Notes: generated from the letters alone by a model not told the origin. DNA of 64,000 nucleotides from Vulcanimicrobiota bacterium (GCA_003161435.1 PMOS01000008.1:1-64000); one strand, 5' to 3'; counted from the stretch's first letter, positions 33,984 through 42,984 are shown. Program-made: numbers and translations.

Positions 33984-34007
33984 CCTCTGCGTCTACCTCT
34001 GCGTCTA
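33984..34007. repeat. Perfect 12-base tandem repeat, two copies
   Basis: CCTCTGCGTCTA occurs twice in tandem immediately upstream of the 89-residue membrane protein and downstream of the DsrE-like gene. Its complement (GACGCAGAGG) resembles the CGCAGAGG-type short repeats scattered between genes in many soil bacteria. No gene function is evident. Confidence 0.5.
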
Positions 34008-34020
34008 CTTCAAGAGCGAT

Positions 34021-34692
34021 CTACAGCGCGGCGCTGAAGTAGGTGTAGCCGTTTTCTTGGAGGACGGCTTCGGCGGCGATGCCCGCGGGGACGATGCCGA
34101 GGCCGGGGAGCACGTGATTGCGTAGCTCGGCTTGGACTTCGAGGGGGTTTCCGGGCGAAGCGTTGCCTTCGGCTTTGCGGGCGGCGACGATGCGGTTCGC
34201 GACGTCGCCGAGCGCGGTGTTGCAAGCGAAGATCTTCACGCCGCGCGCGAGCAGCGCGGGGATCGAACGGTCGGCGGTCGGCGCGAGCCCGGCCGTGGCA
34301 TGCGACCATGGGTTGCCTTGCGCGAACTCGGCCGGGACGGAGTCCTTGCGGCCGTGCACGATGTCGATGAGCTTGTAGTTGCGCCAGGCCTCGTCGTCGA
34401 GGGCGAGCGTCACCGCCGAGCCGGCGACCACGATCGCGATCTGCACGTTGGCGGCCGGCTCGTGCCAGCCGCTCTCGAAACCGTTGAGCGAATTGACGGC
34501 GAATTGCAGCACCGACCCGTCGTCGGCGCGCGCCGCCCCGATGACCTGGCGGTGCTTCGCTCCGCTGCGAATGCGTGCGACGAACGCCGTCTCGTCGAGG
34601 ATCGTTGCATCCGCGGCTGCAGGCGAGCGCGTCGCGGCGATCGCGATCGCACCGACCGCACTCGCGGCGAGGAATTCCGTACGCGTGCCCAT
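34021..34692 (-). CDS. Exported DsrE-like protein
   Basis: A 223-residue protein with a signal peptide (MGTRTEFLAASAVGAIAIAA, with an Ala-rich cleavage site near 27) and a DsrE/YchN-like alpha/beta domain: NVQIAIVVAGSAVTLAL, a variable middle, and GVKIFACNTAL, where the Cys occupies the usual DsrE position. DsrE-fold proteins take part in sulfur transfer; exported forms are common and uncharacterised. A TauE/SafE gene for sulfur-anion export lies 50 bases upstream on the same strand, which fits a sulfur-related role. Confidence 0.65.
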   Translation of the reverse strand: MGTRTEFLAASAVGAIAIAATRSPAAADATILDETAFVARIRSGAKHRQVIGAARADDGSVLQFAVNSLNGFESGWHEPAANVQIAIVVAGSAVTLALDDEAWRNYKLIDIVHGRKDSVPAEFAQGNPWSHATAGLAPTADRSIPALLARGVKIFACNTALGDVANRIVAARKAEGNASPGNPLEVQAELRNHVLPGLGIVPAGIAAEAVLQENGYTYFSAAL

Positions 34693-34742
34693 GTTCGCTA
34701 CGATACGCCGCGACGTGACGATTCCCGCTCGGGGCGGACGGC

Positions 34743-35507
34743 TCAGAGGATGTGGCGCGCCGCAAGGCCGACCGCTGCGAGGATCAGTGCCGTAGCCAGC
34801 AGCGTGATGAGGTTCGGGGACGAGATGCGCTTGGCGATCGGCGGCCCGAGGCTGCCGCCGACGATGCCGCCCAGCAGCAGCGGCGTCGCGAAGATCCAGT
34901 CGACGTCGTGGCCGATTGCGTGGGCGACGATGCCGACCGGCGCGGTGGTCGTGATCACGAAGGCGCTCGTCGCGGTGACGACGTGCGGCGGCATGCGCGC
35001 GAGGATCAGCAGCAGCGGGATCAGGACGACGCCGCCGCCGATTCCGAACAGCGAGGAGAAGAAGCCGACGCCGAAGCCCGCGGCGAGCGCGACACGCGGA
35101 TTGTGCGCGAACGTTCGTTCCTCGATCGGCCGCGACGTCATCCGGCGCCGGCCGAGCACGAGCACGGCGAGCACGACCAGCACGACGCCGTATGCCACGT
35201 CGAAGCCCGTTGGGCTGAAGCGTTTCACGGCCAGCACGCCGGCGATGCTACCCGGCACCGCCGAGATCGTCAACGGGACGGCGAGCCGCAGGTCGACGAC
35301 ACGATCGCGCATGTAGCCGACGGTCGACGCGGCGGTGTTCGCGAACACGAGCAACAGCGATGTCCCCGCGGCTTGCGCCGGCGGAACGCCGAACGCGACG
35401 CGCAGCAGCGGGATGACGACGAAGCCGCCGCCGAGTCCGACCAGCGAGCCGAAGACGCTCGCCGCCACCCCGACGAAGAAGAGGGCGAGCGCCCCGAGCG
35501 GTGTCAG
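34743..35507 (-). CDS. TauE/SafE-family anion exporter
   Basis: A polytopic membrane protein of about 254 residues (seven to eight helices) with the two family repeats, each starting with a GLGGG or GIGGG motif (SLVGLGGGFVVIPLL and SLFGIGGGVVLIPLL). Such proteins move sulfite, sulfoacetate or similar organic anions across the inner membrane. With the GTG at 35468 the first helix is incomplete. Reading from CTG at 35507, which overlaps the efp stop as CTGA, restores it (LTPLGALALFFVGVAAS). No clear ribosome-binding site is seen. Confidence 0.8.
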   Translation of the reverse strand: MTPLGALALFFVGVAASVFGSLVGLGGGFVVIPLLRVAFGVPPAQAAGTSLLLVFANTAASTVGYMRDRVVDLRLAVPLTISAVPGSIAGVLAVKRFSPTGFDVAYGVVLVVLAVLVLGRRRMTSRPIEERTFAHNPRVALAAGFGVGFFSSLFGIGGGVVLIPLLLILARMPPHVVTATSAFVITTTAPVGIVAHAIGHDVDWIFATPLLLGGIVGGSLGPPIAKRISSPNLITLLATALILAAVGLAARHIL

Positions 35508-36067
35508 CTCTGAACGCGCCCGATGTAGCGGCGGTCGCGCGTGTCGATCCGGATCACGTCGCCCGGATTGACGAACAGCGGGACGTTGACGGTCGCGCCC
35601 GTCTCCAGCTTCGCCGGTTTGGTCGTGCCGGTCGCGGTGTCACCCTTGAAACCCGGATCGGTTTCTTCGACGCGGAGCTCGACGTGCGCGGGCAGATCGG
35701 CGCCGATCGGCACGCCGTCGTGGAACTGCACGGCGATCTTCATCCCGTCCTTGAGAAAATCGGCCGGATCGCCGATCACGTCCTTCTGCAGCGTGAAATT
35801 CTCGTAGGACTCGCTGTCCATGAAATGGTAGCCGTCGGCGTCGTTGTAGAGCATCTGCATGTCGCGGTTGTCGACGGTCGCCCGCTCGAGCTTCTCGCCG
35901 GCGCGGAACGTGCGCTCGACGGTTGCGCCGGACTTGACGTTCTTGAGCCGCGTCCGCACGAAGGCCGAGCCTTTGCCGGGTTTGACGTGCAGAAACTCGA
36001 TGACGGTCCACAGGTGGCCGTCGATGACGATCGTGACGCCGTTTCTGAAATCGTTGGAACTTATCAT
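35504..36067 (-). CDS. efp: Elongation factor P
   Basis: A 187-residue EF-P, which stops ribosomes stalling at polyproline stretches. Three beta-barrel domains are present: the KOW-like first domain with the tip loop VKPGKGSAF (Lys32 at the tip, the site modified in many bacteria), and the C-terminal OB domains ending with DVIRIDTRDRRYIGRV, the EF-P signature. The ATG at 36067 overlaps the plsY stop. No EpmA/EpmB-type modification gene is adjacent. Confidence 0.95.
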   Translation of the reverse strand: MISSNDFRNGVTIVIDGHLWTVIEFLHVKPGKGSAFVRTRLKNVKSGATVERTFRAGEKLERATVDNRDMQMLYNDADGYHFMDSESYENFTLQKDVIGDPADFLKDGMKIAVQFHDGVPIGADLPAHVELRVEETDPGFKGDTATGTTKPAKLETGATVNVPLFVNPGDVIRIDTRDRRYIGRVQS

Positions 36068-36675
36068 GACTGGCGTCCCGCCTTCAGCAGCGAGAAGCGG
36101 TTTTCCGTCCCGCGCCGCAAGCGGTCGAGATTTTCGCGGTGCCGGTAGATGATGACGAGCGCGGAAACCACGCCGTAGACGAAGCCGGCGGGACCCAAAC
36201 CGAACCACAGCACCGGGGCCATCGCGACCGATGCTGCCATCGAACTGACCGATGCGTAACCGCAACCGACCACCGCCGCGATCCACACCAGGGCGAACGC
36301 GAGCCCGGCCGGCCACCACAACGCGATCACCGTTCCCAACAGGGTAGCGACCCCTTTCCCGCCTTTGAAGCCCAAGAACGGTGACCAGCAGTGACCGACC
36401 ACCGCCGCGAAAGCCGCCAACGTCGCGGGGACCGGGCCGCCCAGCGCACCGGCCGCCAGGGTCGGCGCAATGCCCTTGAGCGCATCGAGCACCAACACCG
36501 CGACCGCGCCGCGTTTGCCCAGGGTGCGCAGTGCGTTCGCCGCGCCGATGTTTCCGCTGCCCGACGTGCGCAGGTCGGTCGCGTAGAACGCGCGCGAAAC
36601 CAGCACGCCGAACGGGATCGCCCCGACGAAAAACGCCACGATGACCGACGCGACGGCGACCACGATCGGGTTCAT
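36064..36675 (-). CDS. plsY: Acyl-phosphate:glycerol-3-phosphate acyltransferase PlsY
   Basis: A 203-residue integral membrane enzyme that acylates glycerol-3-phosphate from acyl-phosphate, the first step of phospholipid synthesis. Three conserved motifs are seen: SGNIGAANALRTLGK, GHCWSPFLGFKGGKGVAT, and the C-terminal YRHRENLDRLRRGTE. Five transmembrane segments fit the family. It is coupled by ATGA overlaps to der upstream and efp downstream. Confidence 0.95.
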   Translation of the reverse strand: MNPIVVAVASVIVAFFVGAIPFGVLVSRAFYATDLRTSGSGNIGAANALRTLGKRGAVAVLVLDALKGIAPTLAAGALGGPVPATLAAFAAVVGHCWSPFLGFKGGKGVATLLGTVIALWWPAGLAFALVWIAAVVGCGYASVSSMAASVAMAPVLWFGLGPAGFVYGVVSALVIIYRHRENLDRLRRGTENRFSLLKAGRQS

Positions 36676-38057
36676 CGCGGACGTTCCTCGTGACCGCCTT
36701 CCGCGCGCCGCGAGCGAAACTCGAGCGTCAGCGGGACGCCCTCGAACTCGAACTCGCTGCGCAGCGTGTTCTCGATGAAGCGCCGGTATGACGCCGGCAC
36801 GAGCTCAGGATCGTTGACGTGAAACACGAACAGCGGCGGATGCGTCTGGGGCTGCGAGACGTAGAGGATCTTGAGCGGCTTCCCGGACTGGATCGGCGGC
36901 GGGTGCGCGAGGACCGCGTCGCGCACGATCGTGTTGAGCTTCGCGGTCGCGATGCGGCGATCGAGGTTGTGCGCGACCCTCTCGACCAGCGGCATGAGGC
37001 TCTGCAACCGCCGTTTGGTGAGCGCGGAGAGAAACGTCACCGGCGCGAACGAGGCGAACGGCATCTGCGCGTGGATCTCCGCGGCCAATTCGGGTTGGCT
37101 GTACTCGCCCAGCTCGCGCACCAGATCGTACTTGTTGCCGACGATGATGAGCGCTTTGCGCTCCTCGAGCGCGATCCCGGCCAGCCGGCGATCTTGGTTG
37201 GTCGGCCCTTTGAGCGCGTCGATCAACAACAGCACGATGTCGGAGCGCGAGATCGCCTTGAGCGAGCGCAGCGATGAGTAGTACTCGATCGGCCCGTGCT
37301 GGTTGGCTTTCTTGTACACGCCGGCGGTATCGATCAGCCGGAACGTGCGGCCCGACCACTGCAGCAGCGTGTCGATCGCGTCGCGCGTCGTGCCCGGAAC
37401 GTCCGAGACGATCGCACGCTCCTCGTTGAGCAGCGCGTTGAGCAGCGACGACTTGCCGACGTTCGGTTGTCCGATGAGCGCGAGCGCGAGCTCGGGACTC
37501 TCGAGCGCGGCGGGATCTTCGGGCGGCAGCTTGTCGACGATCGCGTCGAGGAGATCGCCGGTCCCCTCGCCGTGCAGCGCCGATACGCCGAGCGGTTCGC
37601 CGAACCCGAGGCCGCTGAACTCCGCGTGCACCGACGCGGCGGCCTTGGGCGATTCGACCTTGTTCGCGGCGAGGATCACCGGCTTGCGCGTGCGGCGCAG
37701 AATATCGGCGACGTCTTGGTCCGCGGCGACCAAGCCGTCTTGCGCATCGACGATCAGCACGATGACGTCGGCGTCGCGCGCCGCCGACTCGGCCTGCGCC
37801 CGCGTTCCTTGCGCGATCGCATCGAGCGGATCGAAGTCGGCGTCGATTCCGCCGGTATCGACCAGCGTGAACGTGCGGTTGCGCCACTCGGCCAGCGCGT
37901 AGAGCCGGTCTCGGGTGACGCCGGGCGTATCCTCGACGATCGCCAGGCGCTGGCCCAGGAGGCGGTTGAACAGGGCGCTCTTGCCCACGTTGGGACGTCC
38001 GACGACCGCAACGGTCGCCGGTCGCACGCGCAGGGAGGGTGCGAGGGCTTCGGTCAT
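36672..38057 (-). CDS. der: Ribosome-associated GTPase Der (EngA)
   Basis: A 461-residue GTPase with two tandem G domains and a C-terminal KH-like domain, needed for large-subunit ribosome assembly. The first P-loop is GRPNVGKSALFNRL (about residue 20) with DTGG; the second is GQPNVGKSSLLNAL (about 200) with DTAG. NKxE/NKYD-type base-recognition motifs occur in both. The C-terminus has the LKILYVSQPQTHPPLFVFHVN strand pattern. It begins the der-plsY-efp-tauE operon, 23 bases from the divergent PEGA gene. Confidence 0.95.
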   Translation of the reverse strand: MTEALAPSLRVRPATVAVVGRPNVGKSALFNRLLGQRLAIVEDTPGVTRDRLYALAEWRNRTFTLVDTGGIDADFDPLDAIAQGTRAQAESAARDADVIVLIVDAQDGLVAADQDVADILRRTRKPVILAANKVESPKAAASVHAEFSGLGFGEPLGVSALHGEGTGDLLDAIVDKLPPEDPAALESPELALALIGQPNVGKSSLLNALLNEERAIVSDVPGTTRDAIDTLLQWSGRTFRLIDTAGVYKKANQHGPIEYYSSLRSLKAISRSDIVLLLIDALKGPTNQDRRLAGIALEERKALIIVGNKYDLVRELGEYSQPELAAEIHAQMPFASFAPVTFLSALTKRRLQSLMPLVERVAHNLDRRIATAKLNTIVRDAVLAHPPPIQSGKPLKILYVSQPQTHPPLFVFHVNDPELVPASYRRFIENTLRSEFEFEGVPLTLEFRSRRAEGGHEERPR

Positions 38058-38080
38058 GACCGCCCAAGGTTCCCATCAAC

Positions 38081-38812
38081 ATGCTCCGTCGCCTCGCGGC
38101 GGTCGCCGCGTGCGTGCTGCTCTTGGCCGCCGTTCCGACCGGTTCTCTGTACGTGACGACCCTGCCAAGCGGCGCCGACGTGTGGATCGACGGAACCTAC
38201 GTCGGCCGGACACCGCTGGTCGTCGACGCGCTCGCGACCGGACATCACACGCTCGGCGTAACCAAGACCGGCTGGCGCCCGCTCCAGCTCGACGTGAGCA
38301 TCGTTGCCGGCCAGACCACGCTGAGCTCGATGCGGTTCGAGCAGGAACGGGCCGGGCTCCGGCCGCCGCTGGGCTCGATCTCGATCCACTGTGTGGTCGC
38401 CGCCGAGGCGTTCCTCGACGGGGTCGAAACCGCGCCTTCGAAAGACGGCACCTATCCGGCTTCGGCCGGAACGCACCAGCTGGCGGTGCGCACCGCGCGC
38501 GGCCGGATCACCCGGTCCGTCACGGTTTGGCCGCAAACCCGGACCGATGTCTTGTTCCAGCCGGACGTCGAGCCGCCGCGACCGAGCGTCGTCGCGCCGG
38601 CCGAGGACTATATGCCCAAGAGCGCGATCCAGGTCGAGGGCGAGAAGGTCGTGGTACGCTACGGCGGGCACGAAGTCGTCGCCCATCTCGGGCTGACGAT
38701 GTACCGCATCGACGGCAAGGTCGTCGACTACGGCCAAGCGCCGACGATGATCGGCTCGCGCCTCTACCTGCCGCTGGACCTCCTCACCATGCTTTCTTCC
38801 GGAACGCGCTAG
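38081..38812 (+). CDS. Exported PEGA-domain protein
   Basis: A 243-residue protein with a signal peptide (residues 1-20) and a PEGA domain: SLYVTTLPSGADVWIDGTYVGRTPL, then GHHTLGVTKTGWRP. A second, weaker PEGA-like unit follows (GSISIHCVVAAEAFLDG). The last 55 residues (VEGEKVVVRYGGHEVVAHLGLTMYRIDGK) resemble the copper amine oxidase N-terminal-like domain, a non-enzymatic module common in surface proteins. A cell-surface structural or binding role is likely. The stop overlaps the miaB start by one base. Confidence 0.7.
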   Translation: MLRRLAAVAACVLLLAAVPTGSLYVTTLPSGADVWIDGTYVGRTPLVVDALATGHHTLGVTKTGWRPLQLDVSIVAGQTTLSSMRFEQERAGLRPPLGSISIHCVVAAEAFLDGVETAPSKDGTYPASAGTHQLAVRTARGRITRSVTVWPQTRTDVLFQPDVEPPRPSVVAPAEDYMPKSAIQVEGEKVVVRYGGHEVVAHLGLTMYRIDGKVVDYGQAPTMIGSRLYLPLDLLTMLSSGTR

Positions 38813-40215
38813 TGGCGCAAATCTACATTGAAACGCACGGCTGCCAGATGAACGAGGCGGACTCGCAGGACATCGCGCGCCGCGCGGTCGGGGCGGGGTT
38901 CACGCTCGCCGAGCGGCCCGAAGACGCGTCGGTGCTCGTCCTGAACACCTGCACGGTGCGCGACAACGCCGAGAAGCGCGCTTACGGGCGCATCGCGCAC
39001 TGGAAGGCGGTCAAGGACGCCGACCCGTCGGTCAAGGTGATCGTGACCGGCTGCCTGGCCGAACAGGACAAAGACCGGATGCGCAAGATCGTCCCCCACG
39101 TCGACGGCGTGTTCGGGACGCGCGAGCTCGGCGCGCTGGGTGACGCGCTGGCGATGTGGCGCGCCGAGTATCCCGACGACGACTTTAGCGTCGACCGTGA
39201 GATCGAAACCGTGATGGGCGGCGCGGGCGAGGGGATCGCCGGACCGTACGATCCGCTGCGCGGCTTCGTCAACGTCCAGCGTGGTTGCTCGTACTACTGC
39301 ACGTTTTGCATCGTCCCGCACGTGCGCGGCCGCTTCGATCATCGCCCGATGCGCGACATCCTCGACGAGGTGCGCGCGAAGACGCAGGCCGGCGCGCGCG
39401 AGATCACGCTGGTCGGCCAAACGGTCAACGCGTACCGGGAACCGGCGAGCGGCGCAGATTTTGCCGACTTGATCGAAGCGATCTGCGCGATCGAGACCGT
39501 CGAGCGGGTGAGCTTCGTCAGCTCGCATCCGAAAGATCTCAACGAGAAGCTGGCGCGCGTCTGCGCGACCCTGCCCAAGATGAACCCGCGCTTCCACCTC
39601 GCGCTGCAATCGGGTTCGAACCCGATGCTGCGCAAGATGAATCGCAAGTACACGGTCGAGGAGTTTCTCGAGCGCGTCGGTACGTTCAAGCGGCACAACC
39701 CGAGCTGGGCGATCACGACCGACCTGATCGTCGGCTTTCCGGGTGAGACCGAAGAGGATTTCCAGCGGACGCTCGACGTCTGCGCGACCGGAATCTTCGC
39801 GCAAGCGTATATGTTCGTCTACTCGCCGCGGCGCGGGACGCCTGCCGCGGTGTGGCACGCCGCGGGCGCCGTCCCGCACGACGTCGCGCAAGCGCGCTTC
39901 GTGCGCCTCAAGGAAGTGGAGGACGCGGCCGTCCGCGCCTATCACGATCGAAAGGTCGGCACGACCGTGCGCGCGCTCATCCACGGCGTCTCGCGCAAAG
40001 ACCCCGCCAAGCTCAGCGCCAAGACCATCGACAACGTCACGGTGAACTTTCCTACCGTGGAAACGGTTCCGGATCTCGGCCGGCCCTGGGCCGACGTCGT
40101 GGTCGAGAGCGCCTCGGTCTGGGGCGTGCGCGGTACGTGTATCGGTCGCGCGGCGACGTTCGACGGCGCCGCGCTTCCCGTCGCGCCGCCGTTGATCGAC
40201 CTACTGGCGGTCTGA
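38812..40215 (+). CDS. miaB: tRNA-2-methylthio-N6-dimethylallyladenosine synthase
   Basis: A 467-residue radical SAM methylthiotransferase that converts i6A37 to ms2i6A37 in tRNA. The UPF0004 domain has its three Cys in THGCQMNEADS, LNTCTVRDNA and VTGCLAEQ; the radical SAM cluster is RGCSYYCTFCIVPHVRGR; a TRAM domain ends the protein. The start is GTG at 38812, overlapping the PEGA stop (TAGTG). The upstream step, MiaA, is encoded at 53669. A much longer open frame upstream is antisense to der and not real. Confidence 0.95.
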   Translation: MAQIYIETHGCQMNEADSQDIARRAVGAGFTLAERPEDASVLVLNTCTVRDNAEKRAYGRIAHWKAVKDADPSVKVIVTGCLAEQDKDRMRKIVPHVDGVFGTRELGALGDALAMWRAEYPDDDFSVDREIETVMGGAGEGIAGPYDPLRGFVNVQRGCSYYCTFCIVPHVRGRFDHRPMRDILDEVRAKTQAGAREITLVGQTVNAYREPASGADFADLIEAICAIETVERVSFVSSHPKDLNEKLARVCATLPKMNPRFHLALQSGSNPMLRKMNRKYTVEEFLERVGTFKRHNPSWAITTDLIVGFPGETEEDFQRTLDVCATGIFAQAYMFVYSPRRGTPAAVWHAAGAVPHDVAQARFVRLKEVEDAAVRAYHDRKVGTTVRALIHGVSRKDPAKLSAKTIDNVTVNFPTVETVPDLGRPWADVVVESASVWGVRGTCIGRAATFDGAALPVAPPLIDLLAV

Positions 40216-40294
40216 GGGCGCGTACTCCGGTCATCAGCGGCGCTTATCGGCGGCGTAGGAAGGGGCCCGGCGCATCCGAACCCCACGGCGCACG

Positions 40295-41890
40295 ATGAGT
40301 GACGCAAGCACGTCGAGCCCCACGACGGTGCGCGACGCGACGATCGCACTGCTGCGGCGCCTCGGCATGACGACGGTGTTCGGCAATCCCGGTTCGACCG
40401 AGCTCCGCTTTCTCAAAGACTGGCCCGAAGACTTTCGCTACGTGATGGGCCTGCACGAAGGGCCCGTGGTGGCGATGGCGGACGCGTACGCGCAGCTCAG
40501 CGGAAACGCGGCGCTCGTCAACCTGCATTCCGCCGGCGGTGTCGGCAACGCGATGGGCGCGATCTTCACCGCGTTCCGCAACTATGCGCCGCTGGTGATC
40601 ATCGCCGGGCAGCAAACGCGCGCGATGTTGCCCAGCGATCCGTTTCTCTACGCGGAGGATGCGACGCTGCTGCCGCGGCCGTACGTGAAGTGGAGCGTCG
40701 AGCCGGCTCGAGCGCGCGACGTACCGGCGGCGATCGCGCGCGCATACACGATCGCGATGGAACGGCCGTACGGGCCTACCTTCGTGTCGGTCCCCGAGGA
40801 CGACTGGGATTGCGAAGCGTCGCCGGCGCCGGAACGACGCGTGATCGATGATCCCGTCCCTGACGAGCCGGTGATCGAGCAACTCCTCGCTGCGATCGCG
40901 GCGAGCCGTGCGCCGGCGCTCGTCGTCGGCTCGGGGGTCGACCGCGACGGCGCAGCCGCCGGCGTCGTGCGTTTGGCAGAAGCGCTCGATGCCGCCGTGT
41001 GGGCGAGCGCGTTGACCAGCCGCTGCGGCTTTCCGGAAGATCATCGCCTCTTTCGCGGCGCGCTCCCGCGCGTGCGCAGCGGCGTGGTCGAGTCGCTCCA
41101 CGGCCACGATCTGGTGCTGGTGCTCGGTGCACCGGTGTTCAACTATCACATCCACCACGCCGGCCCGTTCATCGGCGACGGAACTACCGTGTTCCAGGTG
41201 ACCGACGATCCGCGACTGGCGTCGGGCGCGGTCGTGGGGACGAGCATCGTCGCGGCGCTCGAGCCGACGATTCGCGCGCTGCTGCCGCGCGTCACCGGCC
41301 GTCCGCCGGTGCGAACCGCGCGCCTGCGGCCGCGCATCGAAGAGCGGACCGAGATCACGATCGAGCAGTTGCTCGACGTGTTGGCCGTCGAGTTGCCGCC
41401 CGATGCGATCGTCGTCGAAGAAGCACCGTCGACCCACACGGTGCTGCACGATCTGCTGCCGCTGCAGCCGGGTCGCTATCTGACGGCGGCCAGCGGCAGC
41501 CTCGGCTTCGGCCTTCCGGCGGCCGCGGGTGCGGCGCTCGCGTCGCCGGGACGGCGGGTCGTCGCGCTGATCGGGGACGGCTCGAGTTACTACGGATTAC
41601 CCGGGCTGTGGACGGCCGTGCGGCATGCGCTACCGATCACGTACGTGATCGTCGACAACGCGGGTTACGGTGCGATGCGCTCGTTCGCGCGACTGCACGG
41701 GTCGGAGCGGTCGCCGGACTTCTCGATTCCGGGTGTCGATTTTTGCGCGCTCGCCAGCGCGTTCGGCCTCCCGTCGCGGCGCGTCGGCGCGTCCTCCGAT
41801 CTCGTGGCGGCGCTGCGCGAAGGGTTCGGTCAGGCCGGCCCGGCGCTCGTCGACGTCGCGGTCGATAGCGATGCGCGCAACCTGTTCTGA
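40295..41890 (+). CDS. mdlC: Benzoylformate decarboxylase-like ThDP enzyme
   Basis: A 531-residue thiamine-diphosphate enzyme, expected to convert benzoylformate to benzaldehyde and CO2 in the mandelate route. The active-site set of the Pseudomonas enzyme is kept at matching spacing: Ser34 (FGNPGSTE), Glu55 (GLHEGPV), His78 (NLHSAGG) and a His at about 285 (FNYHIHH). The ThDP/Mg motif is GDGSSYYGLPGLWTA with a following VDNAGYG. Length equals the known enzymes. Specificity for another 2-oxo acid is possible. It is the first of an apparent aromatic-acid cluster with the LysR gene and a binding protein. Confidence 0.8.
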   Translation: MSDASTSSPTTVRDATIALLRRLGMTTVFGNPGSTELRFLKDWPEDFRYVMGLHEGPVVAMADAYAQLSGNAALVNLHSAGGVGNAMGAIFTAFRNYAPLVIIAGQQTRAMLPSDPFLYAEDATLLPRPYVKWSVEPARARDVPAAIARAYTIAMERPYGPTFVSVPEDDWDCEASPAPERRVIDDPVPDEPVIEQLLAAIAASRAPALVVGSGVDRDGAAAGVVRLAEALDAAVWASALTSRCGFPEDHRLFRGALPRVRSGVVESLHGHDLVLVLGAPVFNYHIHHAGPFIGDGTTVFQVTDDPRLASGAVVGTSIVAALEPTIRALLPRVTGRPPVRTARLRPRIEERTEITIEQLLDVLAVELPPDAIVVEEAPSTHTVLHDLLPLQPGRYLTAASGSLGFGLPAAAGAALASPGRRVVALIGDGSSYYGLPGLWTAVRHALPITYVIVDNAGYGAMRSFARLHGSERSPDFSIPGVDFCALASAFGLPSRRVGASSDLVAALREGFGQAGPALVDVAVDSDARNLF

Positions 41891-41898
41891 CTCGATCG

Positions 41899-42786
41899 TC
41901 ACGATATGCCCGAGCTGTCCTCGACAACGGGCGCATTTCCGGAGCAGATCTCCTTGAGGATCGGCTTGTAGTCGTGGACGACGGTCAGAAATGCGGCCAG
42001 GGCGTGCGACCGCCGCGAGCGTGAGTAGACGATCCCCATCGGTTCGCGCAACGGCGGCAGGTGAAGCGGTACCAGCTCGAACGTTCCCGCCTCGAGCTCG
42101 GCCGACACCGACCAGCGCGGCACGATCGCGACTCCGGCGCGCTCGCGAACGAAGCGCTTGAGCAGCGCGATGTCGTTCGTGCAGACCTCGACCGCGACGC
42201 CGGCCTCGTTCATCAGCCGGCGCAGCGGCGCCGACGTGTCCCAGCTCATCACGCGCGACATACGCTCGCCGGGCGCGGCGACCGCGACGAGCTCGGTCGT
42301 GCCGAGGACCTCGGCCTCGAGGTCGGAATCGGCGGCCACCGGAAAGCCCACGAACGCGATGTCGGCGTCGCCGGCTTGAACGATCGTCGGCGCAAGGTCG
42401 ATCCCGACGCCGACGGTGAGGCGAAAGTCGATGCGCGGGTATTGGCGCACGAAGCGCGAGTAGATGCCGGCATAGATGACCGTCGAGGCGACCGTGCCGG
42501 TAACGACGCGAATCGATCCCTGCACGCTTGGACGCGCCGCCAGACGGGTTCGCGCGTAGTCGACCGAGCGCAGGATCTCTTCGGCATCGGGCAACAACGC
42601 GATGCCGGCGTCGGTGAGGTCGATGGCGTGCGGTTCGCGGCGAAACAAGGCCGTGCCGAGATCTGCCTCGAGCACTCGAATCTGCTGACTGATCGCGGGC
42701 TGCGTGATCAGCAGCTCTTGTGCCGCGCGCGTGAAGCTGCGGTGCTTGGCAACCGCGATGAACGCGCGCAAGTGCCGGATTTCCAG
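41899..42786 (-). CDS. LysR-family transcriptional regulator
   Basis: A regulator of about 295 residues. The HTH (SFTRAAQELLITQPAISQQIRVLEADLGTALFRR) is canonical and the rest is a LysR substrate-binding domain. No ATG, GTG or TTG gives the conserved first residues; TTG at 42771 begins at RAFIAVA. Reading from CTG at 42786 gives EIRHLRAF, the family's standard start, and GAAGG lies nine bases upstream, so CTG (or the adjacent ATT) is the probable start. It faces the LivJ-type gene at 42985, and a T-N11-A dyad lies between them. Likely effector: an aromatic acid. Confidence 0.85.
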   Translation of the reverse strand: MEIRHLRAFIAVAKHRSFTRAAQELLITQPAISQQIRVLEADLGTALFRREPHAIDLTDAGIALLPDAEEILRSVDYARTRLAARPSVQGSIRVVTGTVASTVIYAGIYSRFVRQYPRIDFRLTVGVGIDLAPTIVQAGDADIAFVGFPVAADSDLEAEVLGTTELVAVAAPGERMSRVMSWDTSAPLRRLMNEAGVAVEVCTNDIALLKRFVRERAGVAIVPRWSVSAELEAGTFELVPLHLPPLREPMGIVYSRSRRSHALAAFLTVVHDYKPILKEICSGNAPVVEDSSGIS

Positions 42787-42884
42787 AATGGACCGCCTTC
42801 CGTTACCGTTCGGGCGGCCGTTCGACGCCCGCAGCGACGATGCTAGTGCATGAGAGCGGACAAATGCCGGTGGCGAATGGCCCG

Positions 42885-42899
42885 ATAAGCCGGGGTTAT
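42885..42899. promoter_or_regulatory. Candidate LysR-type operator (T-N11-A dyad)
   Basis: ATAA-N7-TTAT forms an interrupted palindrome that contains the LysR recognition form T-N11-A. It is located 98 bases upstream of the LysR start and 85 bases upstream of the binding-protein start, where an activator site for one and an autorepression site for the other would be expected. The rest of the 198-base gap shows nothing else clear. Confidence 0.45.
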
Positions 42900-42984
42900 T
42901 CCCGGCGCGGCAGCGTGCGGCAGGGCGCTGCGACGGCGGCGGCGATGTAGTCGATGCCGCTCGCCGCCGCTTCGGAGGTCGTTC

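Noticed and set aside
37915-38811. Extended N-terminus for miaB
   Set aside because: This part is antisense to der and out of frame with the PEGA gene; MiaB proteins begin at the GTG 38812 position.
42785-42984. A small gene in the LysR/LivJ gap
   Set aside because: No frame with a ribosome-binding site and plausible coding pattern; the gap is better explained as a regulatory region with the T-N11-A dyad.
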